This document shows, piece by piece, positions 8,676 through 16,250 of a stretch of 47,080 nucleotides of DNA (its first letter is position 1; every line of letters starts with the position of its first letter). The stretch spans positions 1 to 47,080 of the forward strand of contig JAFSWW010000055.1 of assembly GCA_017444345.1 (NCBI GenBank), in the 5' to 3' direction. Made by a program: the position numbers and the translations under genes. The DNA is from Synergistaceae bacterium (lineage in GTDB: Bacteria; Synergistota; Synergistia; Synergistales; Aminobacteriaceae). The notes beneath the pieces were generated by a model. It was not told where the DNA came from. It was given only the letters and a program-made list of their open reading frames with translations, and searched no databases.

Positions 8676-9408
8676 TTCTTGTAACAGTCCCCATTCTGTA
8701 ATTATTCTCGTCCATAAAGCAATCTTTTATCTCATCCGGAGTCATCGTTGACTCGTCTGCAATGTGCATTTGTATTAATTCCCTGTCGCGTAACATAGTC
8801 AACATTGAGTCAAATAAATCGCGGGGCCAGTTTAATTTTTTGCGTAAATCACAAATTCTCACAAAGATTCGGCCGTTATCGAGTTCGTCAAATGCTTTCA
8901 TGAATTCTTCCCGGCTGTAATCGCTCGGGTGTGTATTAGTTCGTTCAGGTTCGTGGATATGTTCAAATTTTTGAGTCTGTATCTTCCCCGAATTATCAAT
9001 CAAATAAAATTTAGTATCTAAATTTTCATCCAGTCTGCTTTTAACTCGGCCTGACTCGACTAAACTATTTAATATTTTAGCGACATCAGCTTTTGAGAAC
9101 GGCAGAGAACGGGCTATTAATTTCGCACTCTTACCCTTAACGCTGTCCATTTCGGCAATTACTAAATCTTCAGGCTGACAGGGTACGAGAATATAAGTTA
9201 TCGGGCCTTTCTTGTGAAAAATAAATTTGTCCTTCACTTGAGGCTCTATTACTTTGCGGATGGCTGAAGCTGTGTGACAGTCTTCAATACCGATTAGCCG
9301 CCTGATTTCTGCTCCCATTGTTATAGACAGCTTACTGACCGTCATAAATGGGCGTTTGTTATCGTCTAATATTTCTTGAATAATTCCTGAAACGCTTTGA
9401 TTATTCAT
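8665..9408 (-). CDS. Multi-winged-helix protein, partner of the ATPase
   Basis: A 247-aa cytoplasmic protein that looks like three successive helix-turn-helix/winged-helix units: about 1-85, about 88-138 (with AKLIARSLPFSKADVAKIL), and about 165-247 (with FVRICDLRKKLNWPRDLFD and a closing DENNYRMGTVTRNVR). No catalytic motif is seen. The last unit resembles DNA-binding modules found beside P-loop ATPases, but I cannot name the family. It is the first gene of the seven-gene operon and overlaps the ATPase start, so a DNA-recognition or adaptor role for that ATPase is a reasonable inference. The ribosome-binding site is GGGAG about 12 nt upstream of ATG. No convincing promoter is visible in the short gap before it, so transcription might come through hicB. 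Confidence 0.6.
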   Translation of the reverse strand: MNNQSVSGIIQEILDDNKRPFMTVSKLSITMGAEIRRLIGIEDCHTASAIRKVIEPQVKDKFIFHKKGPITYILVPCQPEDLVIAEMDSVKGKSAKLIARSLPFSKADVAKILNSLVESGRVKSRLDENLDTKFYLIDNSGKIQTQKFEHIHEPERTNTHPSDYSREEFMKAFDELDNGRIFVRICDLRKKLNWPRDLFDSMLTMLRDRELIQMHIADESTMTPDEIKDCFMDENNYRMGTVTRNVR

Positions 9409-9443
9409 TTATGAAAATTTCTCCCTTCTGTATAATTAATTTC

Positions 9444-9607
9444 TCAAATCAGCCGGATTATTCCTATGTCAGATAAAATTTGAAGCAGAAGTCCTGAACT
9501 TATTTTTTTCCTGCGTGACTCCATTTTTGTCTGACTTTGTGAAATCCCTGCGATTCTGCAAGTTTTATATTTTCACGGGCTGTCAATGACGGTAATTTAG
9601 GACTCAT
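9444..9607 (-). pseudogene. hicA: Decayed hicA toxin gene
   Basis: The start ATG overlaps the hicB stop as TAATG, the usual coupled arrangement. The first 33 codons read as a HicA N-terminus (KLPSLTAREN, then a block with QGFHKVRQKWSH) and end at TAA. The frame that follows encodes a HicA-like C-terminus (GLLLQILSDIGI) ending at TGA (44-46 of the 9400s). The middle of the domain, about 20-25 residues including the core strand, is missing. One internal deletion plus a frameshift explains the pattern. The N-terminal part keeps the SH of the catalytic His region but cannot fold as a toxin. Confidence 0.75.
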
Positions 9608-9810
9608 TACATAGCAATTTTTTGAAGTCCTATAAACTCAATATCATCATTATAATCATAAAGTTGTATAGCTTCCTTCATGTTTGAGTCAAGTTCTTCA
9701 AGAGTCCTCGCCTGAGTATGACACCCGGGCAATGATGGAATGCTCCCGATATAATAGCCGTCTTTATCTCTTGTGATTGTCATAAAATATTCGATTCCAG
9801 TTTTCGGCAT
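9607..9810 (-). CDS. hicB: HicB-family antitoxin
   Basis: A short protein (67 aa) with the HicB N-terminal fold signature: YFMTITRDKDGYYIGSIPSL followed by PGCHTQARTLEELDSNMKEAIQLY. HicB neutralises the HicA mRNA interferase and often represses its own promoter. Small one-domain HicB proteins of this length are common, though the C-terminal DNA-binding domain of longer forms is absent. Its partner hicA, starting on the last base of this gene's stop, is broken, so the antitoxin is an orphan remnant or has been kept for another reason. A weak purine-rich ribosome-binding site (AAAGAG) lies about 8 nt upstream. Confidence 0.85.
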   Translation of the reverse strand: MPKTGIEYFMTITRDKDGYYIGSIPSLPGCHTQARTLEELDSNMKEAIQLYDYNDDIEFIGLQKIAM

Positions 9811-10041
9811 TAAATCACTCTTTCACGAAAAAATTTTTTGATAATTATTTATAGAAATTTTATAGCATATACACGAAAAAATGACGAGATTTTTTGCGGA
9901 CTTTGTGAATTTGTAAACATATTAGTATACTTTTACAAATAATATCTTGCTGTGATGGTATACTCGCTTGAGTTTCTGCCATGTACACGGCGGATATTTT
10001 TTTATGGGCAATTTCTTTAATGCGGCCGTGAATATTATACA

Positions 10042-10094
10042 AAAATTTTTATTGCACGTCATAAATAAACACGTAAAGATTCACAAAAATTTTT
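10042..10094. repeat. Direct repeat upstream of rsmH, copy 1
   Basis: An approximately 52-bp unit with core ATTGCACGTCATAAATAAAC followed by ACGTAAAGATTCAC, flanked on both sides by A-run/T-run blocks. The second copy starts 89 bp further on and differs at about five positions. The unit contains short palindromic pieces but no obvious open frame. Confidence 0.75.
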
Positions 10095-10130
10095 AACTGG
10101 CTTGCGAATAATTAATAACGGGAATGCTCG

Positions 10131-10182
10131 AAAATTTTTATTGCACATCATAAATAAACGCGCAAAGATTCACGAAAAATTT
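10131..10182. repeat. Direct repeat upstream of rsmH, copy 2
   Basis: Same unit as copy 1, with core ATTGCACATCATAAATAAAC then GCGCAAAGATTCAC. It ends about 110 bp before the candidate rsmH promoter. It may be a regulator-binding repeat or a duplicated segment. Confidence 0.75.
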
Positions 10183-10294
10183 TCACGATAATTTTTTGCA
10201 ACATAAGAAAATTTTTTAGCTCTATGAGTTATTGCTATTACTTGAATTAAATCACATTCTTGTAGCTGTAAATGTAGCTGTAAAACTTGCACTC

Positions 10295-10323
10295 TTTCAC
10301 AAAAATTTTGCTGCTTATATAAT
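10295..10323 (+). promoter_or_regulatory. Candidate promoter of the rsmH-mraY cluster
   Basis: TTTCAC (10295-10300), a 17-bp spacer and a perfect TATAAT (10318-10323). Transcription would start near 10330, leaving a leader of about 16 nt that contains just the AAGGAG ribosome-binding site of rsmH. Confidence 0.55.
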
Positions 10324-10345
10324 ATCAAAAAAGGAGAAATTTTTT

Positions 10346-11233
10346 ATGTATCATGAGCCAGTAATGTTAAATGAAGTTATAGAATTAATACGCACTCACT
10401 CAAATAATAAATCAAACTTGCGAATCCTTGACGGGACACTTGGACTCGGCGGTTATTCTGAGGCACTGTTAAAAAATTTTAGTAATCCTTATATTCTCGG
10501 AATTGACAGGGACGAGTCAGCTATAAATTTTTCACGCGAGAGACTCAAGGATTTTAACAATTTCGAGGCACTTCACGCAAATTTCGGGGATCTTGACTCA
10601 ATAATAAAAAATTTTGATCCGTTCGATGTATTTGTCTTTGATTTAGGAGTGTCGAACATGCAAATTTCTTCACCTGAACGCGGCTTCTCGTTCAACATTG
10701 ACGGCCCTCTTGATATGCGAATGAATCCGGACGGCGACTCATTGACTGCACGGGAGATTTTGCGGGACTACGACTCTAAGACTCTTGCAAAAATTTTCTG
10801 GGACTACGGAGAAGAGAGATTTTCACGTCAAATAGCTTCAGCCATAAAACGCACTAAATCGCCGATTAATACTACATTTGAACTCGTGAATCTGATTCGC
10901 TCGACATTGCCGCAGCCCATTCAACGAAAAATGGGAACTCATCCCGCACGCAGAATCTTTCAGGCTCTGAGAATTTACATAAATAACGAGTCCGGAGAAC
11001 TTGAAAACTTGCTGAAATCTTTACGCAAAATAAATAATGACGCAATTATAATATTTGTCTCGTATCATTCACTTGAAGACAGGTTAATCAAGAAAAATTT
11101 TAGACAATGGCAAATTGATAATCACGGGAAGATTTTGACTCGGCATCCTTTGACACCTTCAGAAAATGAGATCGAATTAAATTATAAATCCCGCAGTGCA
11201 AAATTAAGGGCATTTTGTATTATTTCAAACTAG
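10346..11233 (+). CDS. rsmH: 16S rRNA (cytosine(1402)-N(4))-methyltransferase RsmH
   Basis: RsmH (MraW) methylates N4 of C1402 in 16S rRNA and is usually the first or second gene of the division/cell-wall cluster. The SAM-binding block LDGTLGLGGYSEALL, the family signature DLGVSNMQIS...PERGFSF with LDMRM, and the C-terminal FVSYHSLEDRLIKKNF and KSRSAKLRAF blocks are all present. An upstream ATG would add 38 residues, but the protein should start at MYHEPVML, which has AAGGAG eight bases before it and matches the family's N-terminus. This gives 295 aa, a normal length. The next gene begins 67 nt downstream. Confidence 0.95.
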   Translation: MYHEPVMLNEVIELIRTHSNNKSNLRILDGTLGLGGYSEALLKNFSNPYILGIDRDESAINFSRERLKDFNNFEALHANFGDLDSIIKNFDPFDVFVFDLGVSNMQISSPERGFSFNIDGPLDMRMNPDGDSLTAREILRDYDSKTLAKIFWDYGEERFSRQIASAIKRTKSPINTTFELVNLIRSTLPQPIQRKMGTHPARRIFQALRIYINNESGELENLLKSLRKINNDAIIIFVSYHSLEDRLIKKNFRQWQIDNHGKILTRHPLTPSENEIELNYKSRSAKLRAFCIISN

Positions 11234-11300
11234 GCAATTTACGCAAAATGTGTTATTATCTTTCACACGATTAACAAATTTATAAATAATTCGGGGGCGA

Positions 11301-11690
11301 ATGACAATGCGTAAAAGTAAACAAGGTAATAATAGAGTCAAAGTTACAGTAAGATTCGTGCTAGCATTGAGTCTCGTAGCTGGGTTAGTTGTAGGGCTTG
11401 GCATATTGAGATTTCACGCCGCTCGTCTTGCATATTATCTTGAGTCAATTAATCAATCAATACAGAAATATTCAGATGAGGAAGTTGTTTTGCGTCAAGA
11501 ACTCTCTGCACTAGTTGCGCCCATTAGGGTTTATTCGTACTGCAAAGAGAATCTGGGAATGCAAAAAGTTTTGAGGGCTGAGACTATTTCTGTGAGGTCA
11601 AGGAACGGAGAATTAACAGCGTCTCGCGATAATAAATCAGCAAATAAAGGCGGCTGGCGTTCGACACTTGCTTGGCTGCTGGGACAATAA
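11301..11690 (+). CDS. ftsL: FtsL-like septum protein
   Basis: A small bitopic membrane protein (129 aa): a basic N-terminus, one membrane helix (about residues 16-38), a periplasmic coiled coil of about 40 residues (including the SINQSIQKYSDEEVVLRQEL segment), and a basic tail. Sequence alone is weak, as always for FtsL. The position between rsmH and the transpeptidase gene ftsI is the classic place for ftsL, whose product joins FtsB and FtsQ to activate septal peptidoglycan synthesis. Two in-frame ATG codons (11301 and 11307) share one GGGGG ribosome-binding site; the second has the better spacing. Confidence 0.8.
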   Translation: MTMRKSKQGNNRVKVTVRFVLALSLVAGLVVGLGILRFHAARLAYYLESINQSIQKYSDEEVVLRQELSALVAPIRVYSYCKENLGMQKVLRAETISVRSRNGELTASRDNKSANKGGWRSTLAWLLGQ

Positions 11691-11700
11691 ACTATAAAAT

Positions 11701-13386
11701 ATGCCGTCAAAATCACGTCTTAACAGGGCTGGAAATCCCTGGATATTATTTATTCTTGCGTTCATTATTACCGGAGGAACTTTAACGGCTCGACATTGCT
11801 GGCCAAATCCCCGAATCGTTCAGCAATCACAGCATCAATATTGGAAACGAGTCCCCCTTGATGCAGCACGCGGAATAATTCAAGACTCAAAAGGTAACGC
11901 ATTAGTCATTTCTGAAACTCTGCCGTCATTTGCTATAGATCCGTCAATTATTGATATTTCGAACGATATTCCCGAACTCGCTCAAGTTTTATCGCCCGAT
12001 ATTCTTAATCGAGTCCGTAATGCAATGGGTACACGCTCGCGATTCATGTGGCTTAATCACAAAATTTCTGAATCACAGGCCGAAATCTTTCAAGAGTTAA
12101 TGCCAAAAATTAGAGCACTTATTCAAATCGATGAGCCGTATAGAAAATATACAAATCAGCGTTTAATGTCGCATATTTTAGGATTCTGCAACGTCGACAA
12201 CAGGGGACTCGCAGGAATCGAACAGGCATGGGACACGACTCTATACACTCCGCCCGGTCAAAAAATTGTAGTTCGCCGTCCGGGAAGTCAGCCCGCTTCA
12301 CTCTTAGAAGAAGAATCAGAACATAGAACAGTAACTCCGATTGTAACTCTTACAGTTGACAGCAGAATTCAATATGTCGTCGAGAAACATTTATTTAAGG
12401 CGGCAGAAGACAACGGGGCAAAATGGGCGGCCGCAATTTGTATGAATCCTAACACCGGCGAAATTTTATCAATGGCAAGCTGGCCTACTTATGACGCTTC
12501 TAATAGGAAGACTCTTTTAACGACTGAGTCATTATCAAACGGGGCTGTCAGTCGAGGCTATGAACCGGGATCTACTTTTAAGCCGATATATTTAAGTATT
12601 GCACTTGAACGGGGCTGGGCTCAGAAAGACGAAATATTTTTTTGCCCGGCAAGATTAAAAGTTGCTGACGGTTACATAAAAGAGTCTTATCCTGTAGCAA
12701 TGGGCAATATCGACACGGCTCAATTATTAATAAAATCTTCAAACGTGGGCATGGCTCAAATCGGAATCAGAGCAGAACGCACTAAAATGTATGAATGTCT
12801 TCAGGCACTCGGATTCGGTCAAGAGCCCGATATAGAATTACCCGGAGTCGCTCGCGGAATTTTGCCTTATCCTGAAAACTGGCGCGGAGTTACTCCCGCA
12901 AATATTGCGATCGGTCAGGGCTTGGCCGTTACTCCTTTGCAATTAATTACTGCGATGGCTCCAATCGTGAACGGCGGGAAGTTAATGAGTCCTTATATAG
13001 TTAAGGAAGCAATGAATTCACGCGGCGAAATAGTTTACAAGGGCGAACCTAAAGTAATGCGCGAGGTTATTACTCCTGAGACAGCCGAATGGATAAGAGG
13101 GGCAATGCGCAGAGTCGTTCTTGAAGGCACAGGCAGAAGAGCAGCTACTGATATTACGGAATTAGCAGGCAAAACAGGAACGGCACAAGTTCCGGAAAAA
13201 GGCAAATATTCGGCGACTCGTTATGTTGCTTCGTTTATAGGATTCTGGCCGTATGAAGACCCTAAATATTTAATGCTTGTAGTAATAGGCGAACCCACGA
13301 GCGGGAGAATTTACGGCGGTGAACTCGCTGCACCGTCATTTAAGGCAATTGTTGAAGAAATGGCAGAACTCGAATATTATTCATAA
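11701..13386 (+). CDS. ftsI: Penicillin-binding protein, FtsI/PBP2-3 class transpeptidase
   Basis: A class B penicillin-binding protein of 561 aa that cross-links septal peptidoglycan. It has one N-terminal membrane helix (about 13-31), a dimerisation domain, and a transpeptidase domain with the three hallmark motifs: STFK (291-294), SSN (346-348) and KTGT (481-484). The cluster position after ftsL points to FtsI rather than the elongation enzyme. The gene follows ftsL after 10 nt. A clear ribosome-binding site is lacking before the ATG, so translation is probably coupled to ftsL. There is no C-terminal PASTA domain, unlike the sporulation-type paralogue. Confidence 0.93.
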   Translation: MPSKSRLNRAGNPWILFILAFIITGGTLTARHCWPNPRIVQQSQHQYWKRVPLDAARGIIQDSKGNALVISETLPSFAIDPSIIDISNDIPELAQVLSPDILNRVRNAMGTRSRFMWLNHKISESQAEIFQELMPKIRALIQIDEPYRKYTNQRLMSHILGFCNVDNRGLAGIEQAWDTTLYTPPGQKIVVRRPGSQPASLLEEESEHRTVTPIVTLTVDSRIQYVVEKHLFKAAEDNGAKWAAAICMNPNTGEILSMASWPTYDASNRKTLLTTESLSNGAVSRGYEPGSTFKPIYLSIALERGWAQKDEIFFCPARLKVADGYIKESYPVAMGNIDTAQLLIKSSNVGMAQIGIRAERTKMYECLQALGFGQEPDIELPGVARGILPYPENWRGVTPANIAIGQGLAVTPLQLITAMAPIVNGGKLMSPYIVKEAMNSRGEIVYKGEPKVMREVITPETAEWIRGAMRRVVLEGTGRRAATDITELAGKTGTAQVPEKGKYSATRYVASFIGFWPYEDPKYLMLVVIGEPTSGRIYGGELAAPSFKAIVEEMAELEYYS

Positions 13387-13420
13387 ATAATAAATAAAGC
13401 ATGAAAGCAGGTTATAAAAT

Positions 13421-14899
13421 TTGAGCGCAAAATTTGATAATGTCCTGAGACTAATACGGGCAAATGACAAAAATAATTCTGTTCGCATTATTAATCAGGA
13501 CAATTTTAATCCCGAAATTTTTGACGTAATATCAGACAGCAGAGACGTTAAAGCAGGGACTTTATTTGCTGCAATCAAAGGCGATACTTCAGACGGACAT
13601 GACTATATTAATAACGCTGAGTCAAAAGGTGCGTGCGCTGTTTTGTGTGAACGCGAAGTAGATTCTAAATTGCCGCAAATTATCGTACCCAGAGTCCGCG
13701 ATTTTCTCGGTGAAGTAGCTTCACTTGTCTATGATCACCCTTCAAGTAAATTATTAATGGTCGGAGTTACAGGCACAAACGGCAAAACTACAACGACATA
13801 TATAATAAGAAGTATTTTACAGGCCGCAGGAATTAAAACGGGCTTACTCGGAACGATTATAGAGAGCGACGGCAATATCGAGAAAGATGCAGACAGGACG
13901 ACTCCTGAAAGCTGCATAATTCAGAGACAATTATTTAACATGGTAAATAATAAATGCGGTGCTTGCGTAATGGAGACTTCATCACACGGGCTGTATTTAG
14001 GGCGCATTAAGGGAGCTTTATACGACGTAGCAATCTTCACAAATTTATATCCTGAACACTTAGATTTTCATTTGAACATGGATAATTATTTCGCGGCGAA
14101 AAAATTATTATTTACTGATTATACAAAGCCGAATTTTACAGGAGCGGCAAATTTTGATGATTTATACGGGAAGAGATTATTAGCTGAATTTTACGGGAAG
14201 ATTCGCGGGTTCGGACTGAGTGAAGACGCTGACTCAAGAGTTGTTGTCTCACATGGCGCTATTAACGGCACTGATTTAGCTGTTAACTGCAATAAATACG
14301 GCCCTATCAGGCTTCATTCTCCATTAGTCGGCGATTTTAATATTATGAACACCCTTTGTGCTGTAACTGCAATGCGCGGACGAATTGATGACTCCGCAAT
14401 TATTGACGGAGTCGCAAATGTTCCGCAGATTCCCGGCCGTCTTGAAAGAATTGATTTACAAAACGGTGCTTGCTGCTTTGTAGATTTCGCTCATACTCCT
14501 TCAGCTTTAAAAAGTGTCTTGAGCGTAATTCGTAAATTATCAGGCAAAGACGCTAAAATTATTTCTATATTTGGACACGGGGGCGGACGTTACGAGAAAA
14601 ACCGGCCGGAACTAGCAAGGGCAGCTTCAGAATTTGCGGACGAAATTATTATCACGTCAGACAATGCACGCGACGAAGACCCGCAGTTAATAGCAAACTC
14701 AATCGCAGAGGGCGCAACTATACCATATAAAATTATTCTTGACCGAGCCGAAGCCGTAAAATTTGCGCTTGATAACTCAAAGAAGGGCGATATACTCGTA
14801 ATAACGGGTAAGGGGCCGGAAAAATTTTTGTTAATCAAGGATAAGAAAATTCCCTATAATGACACACAAGAAATCATAAAATGGAGGGACTCACACTAA
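13421..14899 (+). CDS. murE: UDP-MurNAc-tripeptide ligase MurE
   Basis: MurE adds the third amino acid to UDP-MurNAc-L-Ala-D-Glu in the cytoplasm. The three Mur ligase domains are present: an N-terminal UDP-binding part with SDSRDVKAGT, the P-loop GVTGTNGKTTTT, and the central METSSHGLYLGR and TNLYPEHLDFH motifs. The C-terminal domain has the specificity loop DNAR where meso-diaminopimelate enzymes have DNPR. The Arg that contacts the diaminopimelate carboxylate is kept, so meso-diaminopimelate is the likely substrate, but the Pro-to-Ala change leaves some doubt. The start is TTG with a short AGG upstream; the next in-frame ATG would remove conserved sequence. It is 1 nt from murF. Confidence 0.93.
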   Translation: MSAKFDNVLRLIRANDKNNSVRIINQDNFNPEIFDVISDSRDVKAGTLFAAIKGDTSDGHDYINNAESKGACAVLCEREVDSKLPQIIVPRVRDFLGEVASLVYDHPSSKLLMVGVTGTNGKTTTTYIIRSILQAAGIKTGLLGTIIESDGNIEKDADRTTPESCIIQRQLFNMVNNKCGACVMETSSHGLYLGRIKGALYDVAIFTNLYPEHLDFHLNMDNYFAAKKLLFTDYTKPNFTGAANFDDLYGKRLLAEFYGKIRGFGLSEDADSRVVVSHGAINGTDLAVNCNKYGPIRLHSPLVGDFNIMNTLCAVTAMRGRIDDSAIIDGVANVPQIPGRLERIDLQNGACCFVDFAHTPSALKSVLSVIRKLSGKDAKIISIFGHGGGRYEKNRPELARAASEFADEIIITSDNARDEDPQLIANSIAEGATIPYKIILDRAEAVKFALDNSKKGDILVITGKGPEKFLLIKDKKIPYNDTQEIIKWRDSH

Positions 14900-14900
14900 A

Positions 14901-15347
14901 ATGAATATGACACTAGGCAAATTATTCGGGGATAAAGCAAAAAATTTCGCAGATCTTGAATTTCCTTCACACTTGGCCACCGACAGCAGAGACGTTAAAC
15001 AGGGCAGCGCGTTTATTGCAATTGAAGGCGAAAAAGTTGACGGACATAATTATATCCCCCAAGCAATCGAGAACGGGGCAGCATTAATTATCGCACGAAC
15101 TGGGAAGGCTCCGGAAAATTTAAATATTCCTGTTATTGAACTTGATAATCCGGAAAAAGATTTAGCGGGTGTTGCAGCAAAGAAATTAGCAGCTCATGAA
15201 TTACAGGAAGTTATAGGAGTTACAGGCAGCGTGGGCAAGACTACAACAAGAGCAGCATTACAAAAAGTTTTGAGTTCACGCTTTAAAGTTCATGCACCTG
15301 TCAGGAGCTTTAATACTTTAATCGTCTGTACTGCTACAATTATGTGA
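14901..15347 (+). CDS. murF: MurF, N-terminal part, ended by an in-frame TGA
   Basis: MurF joins D-Ala-D-Ala to the UDP-MurNAc-tripeptide. This part (148 codons) has the N-terminal domain (TDSRDVKQGSAFIA) and the P-loop GVTGSVGKTTTR, then reads SFNTLIVCTATIM and meets TGA at 15345-15347. The very next codon is ATG in the same frame, and the rest of MurF follows. In other MurF proteins this place holds Ser, Gly or Arg just before the MPxDTE segment (Bacillus has SMPEDTE), so only one codon is affected. TGA serves as an ordinary stop for neighbouring genes such as mraY. Possible causes are a sequencing or assembly error, a point mutation, or a real two-subunit MurF with coupled restart. Confidence 0.9.
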   Translation: MNMTLGKLFGDKAKNFADLEFPSHLATDSRDVKQGSAFIAIEGEKVDGHNYIPQAIENGAALIIARTGKAPENLNIPVIELDNPEKDLAGVAAKKLAAHELQEVIGVTGSVGKTTTRAALQKVLSSRFKVHAPVRSFNTLIVCTATIM

Positions 15348-16250
15348 ATGCCGCTCGATACTGAAATATTAATTCTTGAGTTCGGAGCAAACAAGCCCGG
15401 AGAAATTCGCGAACTTACTGACTACTTCCCGCCCACTTTGGCAGTATTGACAGCTATTGAGCCCGTCCATCTTGAAGGATTCAAGACTCTTAGCGGTGTA
15501 TTGCGTGAAAAGCTCGAAATAACTAACTCGCCATTAATTGAAAGCATTGTTTATAATAACGATAATGCATTACTCAGCGAACATTTTAAATATGTCGTTA
15601 AATCAATGGGAGTCGGCGAATGGAAGGACTCGGATTTTGTAATCAGCCTCGATAATTCAGAATATAATTTGCCTGCTATGTCATTTGTCTTAGCTCACAG
15701 ACCGACTCAGGAAGTCGCGCGCTTTACTGCAAATGTATGGGGCCGTCATAACGTAATGCCTTTAGCTTTGGCCGCTTCAGTGGGTCATGAGTTAGGCATA
15801 AGATTACAGGACTCATCGGACGCGTTAAAAGATTTTGAGGCTTTATCAGGGCGGGGCAGAATAATATTCCCTGAAGAGAATAAATTTATAGTCGACGACG
15901 CATATAACGCGAACCCGGCATCAATGAAGGCATCACTTGAAACTTTTTCACGAGTCCAGACTTCCGGAAAAATAGCAGTGTTAGGCGACATGTTAGAACT
16001 CGGCGAAGATAAAATTTATTTTCACAAGGAACTAGAGCCGTTATTAGATGGGCTTGATAAAGTTATTCTTGTCGGAAGTTTATGGCGTGAGGCTTTGCAG
16101 GATAATGAGAGATATATTTTTGTACCTGACTGGCAGGGGGGCTTAAATGAATTAAGAAATCTCATGAATAATCTTGATTGGCACGGAATATTAATAAAGG
16201 CCTCTCAAAGTGTCGGACTTAGCAATATAGTAAAGGAAATCACAGCATGA
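15348..16250 (+). CDS. murF: MurF, C-terminal part, same frame as the N-terminal part
   Basis: This carries the rest of the central domain (ILEFGANKPGEIRELT, HLEGF, NNDN) and the C-terminal domain with the signature DDAYNANPASM, GDMLELG and ILIKASQSVGLSNIV. All 300 codons continue the frame of the upstream part, and sequence conservation resumes immediately after the TGA. Nothing else is broken, so the break looks recent or artefactual. If the ATG directly after TGA is used, ribosomes finishing the first part could restart here without a separate ribosome-binding site. Its own stop overlaps the mraY start as ATGA, so translation of mraY probably depends on it. Confidence 0.9.
   Translation: MPLDTEILILEFGANKPGEIRELTDYFPPTLAVLTAIEPVHLEGFKTLSGVLREKLEITNSPLIESIVYNNDNALLSEHFKYVVKSMGVGEWKDSDFVISLDNSEYNLPAMSFVLAHRPTQEVARFTANVWGRHNVMPLALAASVGHELGIRLQDSSDALKDFEALSGRGRIIFPEENKFIVDDAYNANPASMKASLETFSRVQTSGKIAVLGDMLELGEDKIYFHKELEPLLDGLDKVILVGSLWREALQDNERYIFVPDWQGGLNELRNLMNNLDWHGILIKASQSVGLSNIVKEITA

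Larger units (their letters stand above)
9811..10345. other. 535-bp AT-rich intergenic region between hicB and rsmH
   Basis: No gene is supported here. The region contains two copies of a roughly 52-bp direct repeat, many AAAATTTT-type runs, a TGTATAAT box on the minus strand near 10032 and a candidate plus-strand promoter just before rsmH. A short minus-strand reading frame (9860-10042) has a TTG start, no ribosome-binding site and no recognisable product. mraZ, which often heads this cell-wall cluster, is absent. Confidence 0.6.

Noticed and set aside
9860-10042. Short minus-strand reading frame of 60 codons upstream of hicB
   Set aside because: TTG start, no ribosome-binding site, AT-rich random-looking product; it overlaps the direct-repeat zone.
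10231-10345. Upstream extension of rsmH
   Set aside because: The added 38 residues match nothing in RsmH and overlap the candidate promoter; the ATG at 10346 has AAGGAG.
15345-15347. TGA read as an amino acid (altered genetic code)
   Set aside because: mraY, murF and other intact genes end in TGA, and no other conserved gene here has internal TGA.
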